The notes under the pieces were generated by a model, which was not told the DNA's origin, did no database searches, and saw nothing but the letters and a program-made list of their open reading frames with translations. Position numbers and translations under genes: made by a program. From Burkholderiales bacterium (GTDB lineage: Bacteria > Pseudomonadota > Gammaproteobacteria > Burkholderiales > JAHFRG01): a stretch of DNA of 64,000 bases. The stretch covers positions 52,383 to 116,382 of the forward strand of contig DATIXX010000010.1 of NCBI GenBank assembly GCA_035518095.1, given 5' to 3'. Positions 30,498 through 39,444 of the stretch are shown one piece after another (position 1 is the first letter of the stretch; the number at the start of each line of letters is the position of its first letter).

Positions 30498-30517
30498 GGC
30501 GGTTATCGGCGCGTGTA

Positions 30518-30745
30518 TTACCGCTTTTTCATGAAGAAAATAAATTCCCCGCGCTCCTCAGATTGCGACAGCAATTCGTTTCCGGTCTGTCTGGAGAACG
30601 CAAGAAAATCCTTGACCGATCCGGGGTCGGTCGCTAGCACCTTCAATACCTGTCCCGAAGACATCTCGGACAGCGTTTTTTTGGTTCGCAGAATCGGCAG
30701 CGGGCAATTCAAGCCGCGCGTATCGATTTCCTTATCGAAGTTCAT
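30518..30745 (-). CDS. TusA-family sulfur carrier
   Basis: The 75-residue protein (start at the ATG at 30745) has the TusA signature DTRGLNCPLPILRTKKTL with the sulfur-accepting Cys at residue 14 in CPLP. TusA proteins accept persulfide sulfur and pass it on, either for tRNA thiolation or, in sulfur oxidisers, in dissimilatory sulfur transfer. Its start overlaps the stop of the rhodanese-like gene (ATGA), so the two are translationally coupled and probably work together. SoxYZ genes in the same window favour a sulfur-oxidation setting (inference). Confidence 0.92.
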   Translation of the reverse strand: MNFDKEIDTRGLNCPLPILRTKKTLSEMSSGQVLKVLATDPGSVKDFLAFSRQTGNELLSQSEERGEFIFFMKKR

Positions 30746-31068
30746 GGTGCGCGGCCTTCGAGTGGCCGTCCGCTGCGCACCCACCTGCTAGCGCTGCCCT
30801 GCAGGTGATACGACTTGTTGAAACCTTTGCCCGCAAAAAACGCGCAAGCCTGCGCCGAACGCGCGCCTGACTGAAAATAAAACACGTTCGGTGTTGTGCT
30901 ATCCCTCTCGCTTACTTTGCCGGGCAGCAGAGACAGGGGAACATGCAATGCAACTTGGATCAGGCCGCGCGTTAATTCGGCGTCGCTGCGGATGTCTATC
31001 AGCCTTAAGCTTCCTACGGACTGCATATCCTGCAATTCGTCGGGATTAATCTCCTTGAAACCTTGCAT
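30742..31068 (-). CDS. Rhodanese-like protein lacking the catalytic cysteine
   Basis: The 108-residue single-domain protein has the rhodanese CH2A region (LRLIDIRSDAELTRGLI) and the active loop region, but the loop reads FYFQSGARSAQA where YCxSGxRS is expected. The Cys position is Phe, encoded TTT, one base from TGT. The rest of the domain is intact. It may be a catalytically dead binding partner, or the substitution may be compensated in the coupled TusA protein. It cannot act as a normal thiosulfate sulfurtransferase as written. Confidence 0.85.
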   Translation of the reverse strand: MQGFKEINPDELQDMQSVGSLRLIDIRSDAELTRGLIQVALHVPLSLLPGKVSERDSTTPNVFYFQSGARSAQACAFFAGKGFNKSYHLQGSASRWVRSGRPLEGRAP

Positions 31069-31139
31069 GAAGGAATTTTCAAGTTATCGGGGATTTACTA
31101 TACCAAACATCCGTGGAGGGCTACAGCGCCGCAAATGGA

Positions 31140-32435
31140 TCAGAAAATGCTGATCTTGCGGTCGAGCAGTAACTGCGAGAGGCGGATATTGGCGGCGGAC
31201 AGGCGGTCAACCAGAACCTCAAGAAAAGCGCGGTTAAATTGATGACGGCAGTTTTCCGATGCCTGCGCCAAGGATTCGGATGTGATCTCAATCGCCGTTA
31301 CATCGCTTGCCGAGGTAATGCTTGCGCTGCGCGTGAACTGGGTTTTTCCCAAGTACGCCATTTCGCCGAAGCATTCGCCAGCCTCCAATATATTGAGAAG
31401 TTTACCCTCCTTGGTCACATTAACCTCCCCTGAAGCAAGAATGAAAAACGATTTGCCGATTCCGCCTTCTTTGATCAGGGTGATCCCCGGCCCATATTTG
31501 CGCCAGCGGGTAATTCGCATGACCTCCCACAGCTCGACATCGCTAAATTGGTTGAAGAACGCCAGCTTGCGCAAAACATCGAATCTTTCACCTTCGGAAA
31601 CGTCCTCCTTGGGTTTCTCCAGATTGTTGAACGCCTCGATCAGTTTTTGAGCAAATTCTTCCCAGGTCTGATAGCGCGTTTCCAGGTCTTTGCGCAGCGC
31701 GGTTTTGACGATTACATCTAGATGGGGCGGGATTTCAGGACGGTATAAGCTCGGCGGCGGCGGGTCTACATTAATAATCTGGTATATCGTGCTGTAATTG
31801 TTGTTTCCAGTGAATGGCAGCCTCCCGCTCAACAATTGATACATCACTACTCCCAGCGAATATATATCCGTTTGGTGGGTCAGCGGCTGTTCCTTTACCT
31901 GCTGTGGCGACATATAGGCTGGAGAGCCGACGCCTATGACCTGGGTAGTTTCTGTCTGGTCGGTGAGCGCCGCTCCAAAATCGGAAATTTTGATGTCAAA
32001 ACCATCGCTGAACATGATATTCGCCGGCTTGATATCGCGATGAATAATGCCGTGGCGGTGAGCAAATGCCAACGCTTTGCTGCATTTGAAGATGATCTCG
32101 ATGACTGTATCTATCGGCAGCAAGTTTTCGACTTTGCAATACTTTTCCAGGGTCGCGCCCGGGACATACTCCATGACGATGTAGCAGAGTTGGTCCTCGG
32201 CCACCGCATCATAAATTGCCACGATATGCGGGTGCGACAGCTTGCCTACCAACGAAGCTTCGGTGAGGAACAGCTTCTTATAACGCCGCCCCTTCTGTTT
32301 ATCTCGCAACCCTTCGGAGTTGACCAGTTTAATTGCCACTTGCCGCCCGCCAAACGGGTCATGCGCAAGAAAAACCGAGCTGGTCGCCCCTTTCGCGATT
32401 TCTCTCACAATTTCGTACTTGCCGATTTTTTCCAT
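31140..32435 (-). CDS. Ser/Thr protein kinase with C-terminal cyclic-nucleotide-binding domain
   Basis: This 431-residue cytoplasmic protein has a complete Hanks-type kinase domain: Gly loop AKGATSSVF, Lys36 in VAIK, HRDIKPANIMF, DFG in ISDFGAAL, and SPAYMSPQQ. Residues about 290-410 form a CRP-type domain: FFILASGEVNVTKEG, then ECFGEMAYLG followed by TRSASI, where the Glu and Arg that hold the cyclic nucleotide in CRP and PKA are kept. No membrane segment is present. Cyclic nucleotide control of the kinase is likely; a nucleotide cyclase gene lies at 54.5-56.8 kb. The ATG at 32435 is preferred over a GTG two codons upstream. Confidence 0.92.
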   Translation of the reverse strand: MEKIGKYEIVREIAKGATSSVFLAHDPFGGRQVAIKLVNSEGLRDKQKGRRYKKLFLTEASLVGKLSHPHIVAIYDAVAEDQLCYIVMEYVPGATLEKYCKVENLLPIDTVIEIIFKCSKALAFAHRHGIIHRDIKPANIMFSDGFDIKISDFGAALTDQTETTQVIGVGSPAYMSPQQVKEQPLTHQTDIYSLGVVMYQLLSGRLPFTGNNNYSTIYQIINVDPPPPSLYRPEIPPHLDVIVKTALRKDLETRYQTWEEFAQKLIEAFNNLEKPKEDVSEGERFDVLRKLAFFNQFSDVELWEVMRITRWRKYGPGITLIKEGGIGKSFFILASGEVNVTKEGKLLNILEAGECFGEMAYLGKTQFTRSASITSASDVTAIEITSESLAQASENCRHQFNRAFLEVLVDRLSAANIRLSQLLLDRKISIF

Positions 32436-32441
32436 GTTCAC

Positions 32442-32762
32442 GGCGCGGCGAACTAAATATACATACGATACAGTAAACCTCTAGTTAAGTTCCACGCGGT
32501 TGCGACGGCGCGTTGTCTTCAACCGGGTGCGCGAAGCGAGGTGCAGCCAATAGGCACGCTCCTTGGGCAAGCCGAGCAACAAAGCAGAGCACAGGAACAA
32601 GCCCGTCCCTCCGTTTTTGTTAAAATGCGGCGTCAGCGTCGTTGCACGCCTCCGCTCGCTACGGCCTTCGTCGCGCGCCTTGCATCCTTCCGCATTTTAC
32701 CCGCAACGTAATGAGCGGAGGATTTGTTCAGAGGTTCCATAGTTTATAGAAGCCAGCGTTAG
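32442..32762. other. Intergenic region between divergent kinase and chromate transporter genes
   Basis: About 320 bases with no gene. It should hold both divergent promoters, although none stands out. A 10-base perfect inverted repeat near its centre is listed separately. Confidence 0.5.
32621..32699. repeat. Inverted repeat, candidate dispersed element
   Basis: TAAAATGCGG at 32621-32630 is perfectly complementary to CCGCATTTTA at 32690-32699, separated by 59 GC-rich bases. A related sequence (AAATGC-GCGTC, then CGTTGCAC) occurs at 56898-56946, also between genes. The family and function are unknown. Confidence 0.4.
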
Positions 32763-34112
32763 ATGGACATATCGCCCAAGACGATGTCTCAAATATCACG
32801 CGCAGAGGCTTTCCGCTACTGGTTAAAGCTTGGCTTCATCAGCTTTGGCGGACCGGCCGGGCAAATCGCGATCATGCATCAGGAACTGGTGGAAAAGCGA
32901 CACTGGATTTCAGACAGGCGCTTCCTTCACGCCCTCAACTATTGCATGCTGCTGCCCGGCCCCGAGGCGCAGCAGCTCGCGACCTACATTGGCTGGCTCA
33001 TGCACAAGACTTCAGGCGGACTCGTCGCGGGGGTGCTGTTCGTGCTGCCTTCGCTGTTTATCTTGATTGCGCTAAGTTGGATTTATTTGTCTTATGGCAA
33101 CGTACCACTGGTCGCCGGATTATTTTATGGCATCAAGCCTGCGGTAACCGCAATCGTGGTGTTCGCTGCGTACCGCATCGGCTCGCGCGCTCTTAAAAAC
33201 GCCTGGCTCCGGCTTGTCGCTGCCGCCGCCTTCATAGCCATTTTCGCATTTAAAGCTCCCTTTCCTTACATCGTGCTGGGCGCAGGCATCGTTGGCTTTC
33301 TGGGCGGGCAATGGGCTCCGGATGAATTCGCCATCGGCGGCGGGCACGGAGTGCAGGACAAACGCTTTGGCCCCGCCATCATAGATGATGACACGCCGAC
33401 ACCGCAACACGCGCGCTTTAGCTGGCCACGCTTCGCTTATTACAGCTTGGTCGGCCTGTTGTTATGGGGCGCGGTGATGGCAGCCCTTGACATGCTTTTC
33501 GGCTGGGACGCAACGCTCACCCAAATGGGCTGGTTTTTCACCAAGGCCGCCTTGGTCACTTTCGGGGGCGCATATGCGGTGCTCCCGTACGTTTATCAAG
33601 GGGGCGTAGAACATTATGGGTGGCTTACCGCTACGCAGATGATAGACGGTTTGGCGCTGGGTGAAACCACTCCCGGGCCCCTCATCATGATAGTAGCATT
33701 TGTGGGATTTGTCGGCGGCTGGACACGGGAAGTGGCCGGTCCGGGAATCCAGTTTATATCAGGTGCAATCGCCGCGGTGGTGGCAACTTATTTCACGTTC
33801 CTGCCATGCTTCCTGTTTATCCTGCTAGGCGGCCCATTTATCGAAACCACCCACGGCGACATCAAGTTCACCGCTCCTCTTAATGGGATTACCGCCGCGG
33901 TGGTAGGCGTGATGCTTAATCTCGCCCTGTTCTTCGCTTATCACGTGCTCTGGCCACAAGGCTTTGGCGCGGGATTCGAATGGCCGCTGCTGTTGATCGG
34001 AACGGCCGCATTGCTGGCGCTGATACGCTACAAAATCGGCATCATCCCAATAATTGGCAGCTGCGCCGCTACCGGGCTCATCTACGCGCGGCTGGTTGTT
34101 GTGCTTGGCTGA
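32763..34112 (+). CDS. chrA: Chromate transporter, long-chain ChrA type
   Basis: ChrA exports chromate across the inner membrane. The 449-residue protein has two homologous halves, each beginning with a Gly-rich motif: LGFISFGGPAGQIAIMHQEL and KAALVTFGGAYAVLPYVYQ. Each is followed by a Pro-Gly motif (LLPGPEAQQLATYIGW; ETTPGPLIMIVAFVGF). About ten membrane segments are predicted. No chrB regulator is nearby. It converges on the BepA-like gene with a 2-base gap. Confidence 0.95.
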   Translation: MDISPKTMSQISRAEAFRYWLKLGFISFGGPAGQIAIMHQELVEKRHWISDRRFLHALNYCMLLPGPEAQQLATYIGWLMHKTSGGLVAGVLFVLPSLFILIALSWIYLSYGNVPLVAGLFYGIKPAVTAIVVFAAYRIGSRALKNAWLRLVAAAAFIAIFAFKAPFPYIVLGAGIVGFLGGQWAPDEFAIGGGHGVQDKRFGPAIIDDDTPTPQHARFSWPRFAYYSLVGLLLWGAVMAALDMLFGWDATLTQMGWFFTKAALVTFGGAYAVLPYVYQGGVEHYGWLTATQMIDGLALGETTPGPLIMIVAFVGFVGGWTREVAGPGIQFISGAIAAVVATYFTFLPCFLFILLGGPFIETTHGDIKFTAPLNGITAAVVGVMLNLALFFAYHVLWPQGFGAGFEWPLLLIGTAALLALIRYKIGIIPIIGSCAATGLIYARLVVVLG

Positions 34113-34114
34113 TG

Positions 34115-35539
34115 CTATTGCTTTTTTGAGTCCGCCTGGAGCGAGCGCAGTTCTTTGAGCCTCGCTTCAACCGCTGAAAGCTGGTAAAAATCGCCATCGC
34201 CGCTTTTTTGCGCGATTTGCAGCTGCTCGACTGCGCCCGGCAGATTACCCAAAAGGTAATAGGCTTCGGCTTGTGATTTATGCTCGAGAAGTTTTTTATC
34301 AAGCGCTGCGTAGCTTCTGGCCTGCAGTAGATACAAGTGGTAATCCTGCGGGTAATACTGCAAGCGGTCGGAAATCAAATTGAGCGCTTGTTGCGGCTGA
34401 TGGTTCAACAGGTAAACATTGCTGGTGGCATAAACCAGTGGCCGGTATTCCGGGTAGTTTTTCAGCGCCGCCTCGTAAATGGCCACGGTATCGGCATTTT
34501 TCCCCTCGCCCAGCTTTATTTGGCCGGCCACCAGCTCGATGAGCGGACTGGGTTGCGCCATTTTTCTCACCTGCGACAATTCCTGGTCGGCACGCTCGTA
34601 GTTTTTTGCGCGCATAAAGGCGACGGCAAGCCCAAAGCGCTGCGACGACTCCATAACGTACCTTTTCTCTTGCAGATTGGTTTCAAAAAAGGTGATCCCA
34701 TCTTGCGGCGGAGTTTCCTGGGCCTGCAGGCGCGCGCGGATAAACTGGAAATCCTGACTGGGTGGAACCTGCCGGTAAGGCACACTCTGCGCGCGGTTTT
34801 CCATATCGGCGATACGCTCGGCGGTTAGCGGGTGGGTGCGCAGGTACGACGGAGCGTTGCCCTCGACGAAGCGCGTTGCTTTCTGCAAGCGCTCAAAAAA
34901 CGCCGGCATGGCGCGAACATCAAAGCCGGCGCTTTTCAGAGTCTGAAAGCCGATGCGGTCTGCTTCTTGTTCATCTTGACGGGTAAAATTGAGCTGGGTC
35001 TGCGTCGCCAAGGCCTGAGAGCCAATCAACGCTCCCTGCGCCATGTCAGCGTTGGAGCGCGCGGCGAGTATCGCTACCGCTATCCCGGCCAGCGATGTCG
35101 CGAGCGACCATTTCTGCTGCGCCAGCAGGCGCGCGATGTGATGTTGCATTATGTGTCCCATTTCGTGCGCCAGTACCGAGGCAAGCTGGGATTCGTTTTG
35201 CGTAAGCAGAATAAGACCGGTATTGACGCCGATGTAGCCTCCGGGCAGCGAGAATGCGTTGATTTCGCTGTCTTGAATCGCGAACAGGTCGAGACTGGTC
35301 TGCGGGTCGCGGCTACTGGAAATGAGGCGGTAGCCCAAATTGTTTAGATAGTCGTTCAGCGGCGGATCGTCGTAATAGCTCGGGTCGGCGCGAATTTCCC
35401 GCATAATGCTGTCGCCGAGTTGCTGCTCCTGCAACGGTGAAAGTGTAGTTTGCGACGGTTCTCCCAACTCCGGCAGACCTTCCGCAAACGCCTGCGGCGC
35501 GAGCACCAGCAACGGGATGATTAGATAGCTTAAGCGCAT
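34115..35539 (-). CDS. BepA-like periplasmic M48 metalloprotease with TPR repeats
   Basis: The 474-residue exported protein has a signal peptide (cleavage near AFA-E), then an M48 peptidase domain with the zinc motif HEMGH in ASVLAHEMGHIMQHH and a third ligand Glu in DEQEADRIGF. From about residue 300 it consists of TPR-like helical pairs (AVFMRAKNYERADQEL, YPEYRPLVYATSNVYL, AEAYYLLGNLPGAVEQL). BepA/YfgC proteins help assemble or remove LptD and other outer membrane proteins. It is divergent from moaC. Confidence 0.93.
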   Translation of the reverse strand: MRLSYLIIPLLVLAPQAFAEGLPELGEPSQTTLSPLQEQQLGDSIMREIRADPSYYDDPPLNDYLNNLGYRLISSSRDPQTSLDLFAIQDSEINAFSLPGGYIGVNTGLILLTQNESQLASVLAHEMGHIMQHHIARLLAQQKWSLATSLAGIAVAILAARSNADMAQGALIGSQALATQTQLNFTRQDEQEADRIGFQTLKSAGFDVRAMPAFFERLQKATRFVEGNAPSYLRTHPLTAERIADMENRAQSVPYRQVPPSQDFQFIRARLQAQETPPQDGITFFETNLQEKRYVMESSQRFGLAVAFMRAKNYERADQELSQVRKMAQPSPLIELVAGQIKLGEGKNADTVAIYEAALKNYPEYRPLVYATSNVYLLNHQPQQALNLISDRLQYYPQDYHLYLLQARSYAALDKKLLEHKSQAEAYYLLGNLPGAVEQLQIAQKSGDGDFYQLSAVEARLKELRSLQADSKKQ

Positions 35540-35592
35540 GATGCTATGATAAAACTTTTCAAGCTGAGTTCCTAATTAGGCCCCGGAAATCT

Positions 35593-36111
35593 ATGGCAAA
35601 GAAACTCACGCATTTCGATGCCCAAGGGCGGGCAAGCATGGTCGATGTGGCGAAAAAAGGGGAAACCCTTCGCATTGCAAGCGCTTGCGGCAATATCTAC
35701 ATGTTGCCCGCAACGCTCAAGAAGATCCTGGCTGGCAGCGCCAAGAAAGGCGATGTGCTGGGAGTCGCCAGAGTTGCCGCAATCCAGGCCTCGAAACGCG
35801 TTGCCGAACTGATACCGTTATGCCATCCGCTCGCGTTAACCAAAGTGTCAGTGGACTTCAACGTGGATCGGGCAAATAGCGCGGTGAAATGTCGGGCTAC
35901 CGCCGAAACCGTGGGGCGCACTGGCGTGGAAATGGAAGCCCTCACCGCGGTAAGCGTTGGACTGCTGACCGTCTACGACATGTGCAAGGCCGTAGATCGC
36001 GGCATGCGCATGGAAGGCATCCGCCTGCTGCACAAGCAAGGCGGCAAATCCGGGGTGTGGCACGCCAAACAGGGCAGTTCGCCAAAATCCGCAAAAACCG
36101 TAAAAAGCTAG
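35593..36111 (+). CDS. moaC: Cyclic pyranopterin monophosphate synthase
   Basis: MoaC makes cyclic pyranopterin monophosphate, an early intermediate of molybdenum cofactor. The 172-residue protein has the family motifs [13 protein letters not shown] and [24 protein letters not shown], with the catalytic Lys just after ([22 protein letters not shown]). No other moa gene is adjacent. Confidence 0.96.
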   Translation: MAKKLTHFDAQGRASMVDVAKKGETLRIASACGNIYMLPATLKKILAGSAKKGDVLGVARVAAIQASKRVAELIPLCHPLALTKVSVDFNVDRANSAVKCRATAETVGRTGVEMEALTAVSVGLLTVYDMCKAVDRGMRMEGIRLLHKQGGKSGVWHAKQGSSPKSAKTVKS

Positions 36112-36428
36112 TCTTGGCCGGCACACCGCGGTTTTGCGCTGCAATCGCGCTGCCGTGCCAACACCACTAAACCTTCGGCGGCTTCACCATCGGAACCCTG
36201 CTGGCGGAATTAAACGGAATCCGGTTTCAATCTATAGAAAGCATGCTATAAGTTCTAACCGGCTATACGGGGTCAGATTGTGGAAAGTGTCGGGTACCTC
36301 CCTGCATAAGGGTTTGCGAGAGCAAGCTGTGAAGCCATTTGACCGAATTGAAGCTGAATCGTCGGCACATGATATGCCGTGGAATTTGCGATAACATAAC
36401 TGCTAAACAATTCACCTATTCATACCCC
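36112..36428. other. Intergenic region between moaC and soxY
   Basis: About 315 bases with no recognisable gene, RNA or clear hairpin. A reading frame running into soxY starts inside it but is not supported by a ribosome site. Confidence 0.5.
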
Positions 36429-36905
36429 ATGGTAATCAAGCATACGGATAAACTGCGCAGAACTTTTTTGCTAAACGCCGTCGCGACTGCTGCCGCATTT
36501 ATTGCAGGCGTCATCAAGCCCGCCGGCATTTGGGCCGCCACCTGGAATAAATCCGCGTTTCAGGCCAGGGCGCTCGCCGACGCCCTGAAAGAAATAGGCG
36601 CAACCGACGCCGAACGGAGCAACGACATCCTGATACGAGCGCCGGACCTCGCGGAAAACGGCGCGCGGGTGCAGCTCGAGGTAACCAGCAACATTCCGGG
36701 CACACGGACTATAGCAATCATTGCAGAGAAAAACCCGTTCCCGCTCGTCGCAAGCTTTCAGTTCTCCAACGGCGCCGAAGCCTACATTTCAACCTATATC
36801 AAAATGGGTGAATCTGCTAACGTTCGGGCGGTGGTGAATGCCGACGGCAAGGTTTATACCGCCGCGAAAGAAGTCAGGGTAACCATAGGCGGTTGCGGCG
36901 CATGA
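36429..36905 (+). CDS. soxY: Thiosulfate oxidation carrier subunit SoxY
   Basis: SoxY carries sulfur intermediates on a C-terminal Cys during periplasmic thiosulfate oxidation, as a heterodimer with SoxZ. The 158-residue product has a Tat-type signal (RRTFLLNAVATAAAFIAG), then the SoxY fold. The C-terminus ends GGCGA instead of the usual GGCGG; the functional Cys is kept. A longer frame from 36339 is possible, but its extra residues look unrelated to an export signal. SoxZ follows after an unusually long 158-base gap. SoxXA, SoxB and SoxCD are absent from the window. Confidence 0.93.
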   Translation: MVIKHTDKLRRTFLLNAVATAAAFIAGVIKPAGIWAATWNKSAFQARALADALKEIGATDAERSNDILIRAPDLAENGARVQLEVTSNIPGTRTIAIIAEKNPFPLVASFQFSNGAEAYISTYIKMGESANVRAVVNADGKVYTAAKEVRVTIGGCGA

Positions 36906-37063
36906 TATGCACCAATGGCGCCCAATCCATCCCAGCATTGCAGGAGCCCGCTCGTAAATGCTCGTTCGCTTCCACGCACACTCGTTTATGCCTGCGGGCT
37001 GCGCCGCTACGGGGCGCATAATGCATCAATTTGTGATTCGTGCCTCATACGAGGACATAAACT

Positions 37064-37384
37064 ATGGTTGAAACAATGAAAATCCGGGCGCGCATGCAAG
37101 GCGATGTCGCCGATGTTAAAGTGCTCATCATTCACCCGATGGAAACCGGCCAACGCAAGGATCCGCAGGGTCAACGAATACCGGCCCATTTCATAAAGCA
37201 GGTCACAGCGACACTCAACGGCACGGTGGTATTGGACGCGCAGTGGAGCCAGGGCATAGCCAAAAACCCATTCCTCGGATTTAAAATCCGAGGCGCCAAA
37301 GTCGGCGACAAAGTCATTGTGGGCTGGTCCGACAATAAGGGCGAAGCAAATTCAATCGAAACCAAAATCGCTGCAGTGCTCTGA
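37064..37384 (+). CDS. soxZ: Thiosulfate oxidation subunit SoxZ
   Basis: The 106-residue protein has the SoxZ immunoglobulin-like fold: MKIRARMQGDVADVKVLIIHPME, GIAKNPFLGFKIRGAKVGDKV and WSDNKGEANSIET. It has no signal peptide and would travel to the periplasm with Tat-exported SoxY. AGGA lies 8 bases before the start. The SoxYZ pair is enough for sulfur carrying, but the oxidation enzymes must be elsewhere. Confidence 0.95.
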   Translation: MVETMKIRARMQGDVADVKVLIIHPMETGQRKDPQGQRIPAHFIKQVTATLNGTVVLDAQWSQGIAKNPFLGFKIRGAKVGDKVIVGWSDNKGEANSIETKIAAVL

Positions 37385-37406
37385 CCAACTGGCACGAGAA
37401 AATCTC

Positions 37407-38327
37407 TTGAAGTACCTGAAAAATGCCTGGCTCGCGTTGTTTGTGCTGGCAAGCTTGGTCTTTTTATTCAATTACTTCCACCAGCAATCCGAAAAGCTTA
37501 CCGCGCCACTGCATTTCTCCGCGCCCTACCTGGTCCTCGCAGCATTATTGCAAATAGTATTTTGGGTCAATGCGGCTTGGTGTTGGGGCAAGATCATCTC
37601 GCTCACGACCTCGGTGCAGCTGCCGCTGCTGGTTAGCGTTTCACATCTTGCTTTGACCACGCTTGGAAAATATTTTCCGGGAAAAGTGTGGGGCATGGCA
37701 GCTCGCGCCACGCTCATGAAACAACAAGGCATTCGCATTAACAGTACTCTGCTTGCAACCTTTCACGAACAGGTAATTTTTTTGCATGCCGCCGTGGTTT
37801 TATCCTCTATTCTGGTTGCAATTCTCTTCAATGCCGATTGGTCTTGGGCAGTAGGATCCCTTGGAGTAATTAGCATTCCAGCGGTCATGCTGTCGCAAGA
37901 TTATGTGGTCAGATTTTTCAATTACATAGCGCCAAGATTCTGGATCAAAGGCCAATTTGAAAGCTGGCGGAGCATTCCGAGAAAAAACTACATTTTTTTG
38001 TTGCTTGCTTTTCTGGCGGTATGGGTCTTGAGCGGGTTGGCTTTCGCCAGCATTTATTTCACATTTTTCGGCGCCGACCTTAACGCTCGCCTCGTTTTGG
38101 CGATGCTGCTAGCCAACGCTGTAGGCAATACACTGGGATTTCTTGCACTGTTTGCACCCGGCGGAATCGGTGTCAGAGAAGCAGTGGCGAGCGGGATTCT
38201 TGCAGGATTCATCCCGCTCAATGATGCAATCATGTTGAGCCTGCTTTTCCGGCTGTGGATGACATTATCCGAACTGCTGGGCGCATGCACCCTACTCTGG
38301 CCCGGCATTAGATCGTTCAAGGCGTAA
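37407..38327 (+). CDS. Lysylphosphatidylglycerol synthase TM-region/UPF0104 family membrane protein
   Basis: From a TTG start (37407) the product is 306 residues with about eight membrane segments. Family features include TTLGKYFPGKVWGMAARATLMKQQG and LFAPGGIGVREAVASGIL, typical of the flippase-like proteins common in polysaccharide clusters. It precedes a WecB-like epimerase by 7 bases, so a role in lipid-linked sugar handling is likely. A longer frame would start inside soxZ and is not used. The transported lipid is unknown. Confidence 0.85.
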   Translation: MKYLKNAWLALFVLASLVFLFNYFHQQSEKLTAPLHFSAPYLVLAALLQIVFWVNAAWCWGKIISLTTSVQLPLLVSVSHLALTTLGKYFPGKVWGMAARATLMKQQGIRINSTLLATFHEQVIFLHAAVVLSSILVAILFNADWSWAVGSLGVISIPAVMLSQDYVVRFFNYIAPRFWIKGQFESWRSIPRKNYIFLLLAFLAVWVLSGLAFASIYFTFFGADLNARLVLAMLLANAVGNTLGFLALFAPGGIGVREAVASGILAGFIPLNDAIMLSLLFRLWMTLSELLGACTLLWPGIRSFKA

Positions 38328-38334
38328 GCGGGCT

Positions 38335-39444
38335 ATGTTTACCTGCTTCGTGGGCACGCGCGCGCAACTGATAAAAATGGCGCCCGTGATCCTCGAGATT
38401 GAAAAGCGGGGCTTGCCGTTCAATCTAGTCTTTACCGGACAACACGAAGAAACCATGGAACAGCTGCTGAACGATTTTGGCATTCATGCCGCCCGCAGCT
38501 ATTTGTATCGCGGAAAGGAAATTACCGGAATTGTGCAAATGGGCAGCTGGTTTGTGCGCTGTTTATGGAAATGCCTGCGTGAATCGGATAAATTTGTTCC
38601 AGGTCCAAGCGCGAGCAGCGTTATGCTGGTCCATGGCGACACTTTCTCCACGCTGCTTGGGGCTATTGTCGGCAAACTGAAAGGTATAACGGTAGCGCAT
38701 ATTGAGGCCGGCTTGCGATCCGGCAACATTTTCCATCCGTTCCCTGAAGAACTGACTCGCCGCGCAGTGTTCAGGCTGTCCGATCTCGCCTTTTGTCCAG
38801 GAGCGTGGCCCTACGACAACATGAAAAAATACCGTGCCAAACGCATCGACACCGGGCAAAACACCCTACTCGATACACTCGCGATAGCACTCGCTGTTCC
38901 CCAAAAAAGCGCGCCGCCTTATCCTATGAATACGTATGGCATTGTGTCACTGCACCGCTTTGAAAACATTTTTTACGTGCGCCGCCTGGCGCAAATAATC
39001 AACTTGCTCGAAACAGCTGCCGTACGGTTTCCGCTGGTCTTCGTTTTGCACCCGGCGACGCGAAAAAAACTGGCCCAATTCGATCTGTTATCCAAGCTTG
39101 AAAGCAATCCTCGAATCAAGCTTCTCCCACGCATGGGATATATCGAATTTGTGAAGCTAATGCAGGGCGCCAAGTTTGTAATCACCGACGGCGGCAGCAA
39201 TCAGGAAGAATTGTCCTATCTAGGCATACCCACGTTGCTGATGCGCAAGGCAACCGAGCGGCAAGAGGGTCTCGAGACTACGGCAACCCTTTGTCCCTAT
39301 GATGAGAAAATTCTTGAACGCTTTATGCGCGATTTAGCTGATGCACCCACTGTTATACCCGCGATAGGCTCAAGTTCGCCATCAGAGATGATCGTTAATC
39401 AGCTCGAGTCTTACGTCCAAACGCGGCGCGACTCCCATAGTTGA
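38335..39444 (+). CDS. UDP-N-acetylglucosamine 2-epimerase family protein (WecB-like)
   Basis: The 369-residue protein has the family motifs: GTRAQLIKMAPVI, HGDTFSTLLGAI, HIEAGLRSGNIFHPFPEEL with TRR, and TDGGSNQEELSYLGIP. WecB converts UDP-GlcNAc to UDP-ManNAc; some relatives are hydrolases. The usual SGG near the C-terminus reads GGS here, so the exact reaction is uncertain. It overlaps the next methyltransferase by one base and probably supplies an amino sugar for a surface glycan. Confidence 0.88.
   Translation: MFTCFVGTRAQLIKMAPVILEIEKRGLPFNLVFTGQHEETMEQLLNDFGIHAARSYLYRGKEITGIVQMGSWFVRCLWKCLRESDKFVPGPSASSVMLVHGDTFSTLLGAIVGKLKGITVAHIEAGLRSGNIFHPFPEELTRRAVFRLSDLAFCPGAWPYDNMKKYRAKRIDTGQNTLLDTLAIALAVPQKSAPPYPMNTYGIVSLHRFENIFYVRRLAQIINLLETAAVRFPLVFVLHPATRKKLAQFDLLSKLESNPRIKLLPRMGYIEFVKLMQGAKFVITDGGSNQEELSYLGIPTLLMRKATERQEGLETTATLCPYDEKILERFMRDLADAPTVIPAIGSSSPSEMIVNQLESYVQTRRDSHS

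Noticed and set aside
36230..36260. Short palindrome around AGCATGCT upstream of soxY
   Set aside because: Arms are too short and no promoter is placed next to it.
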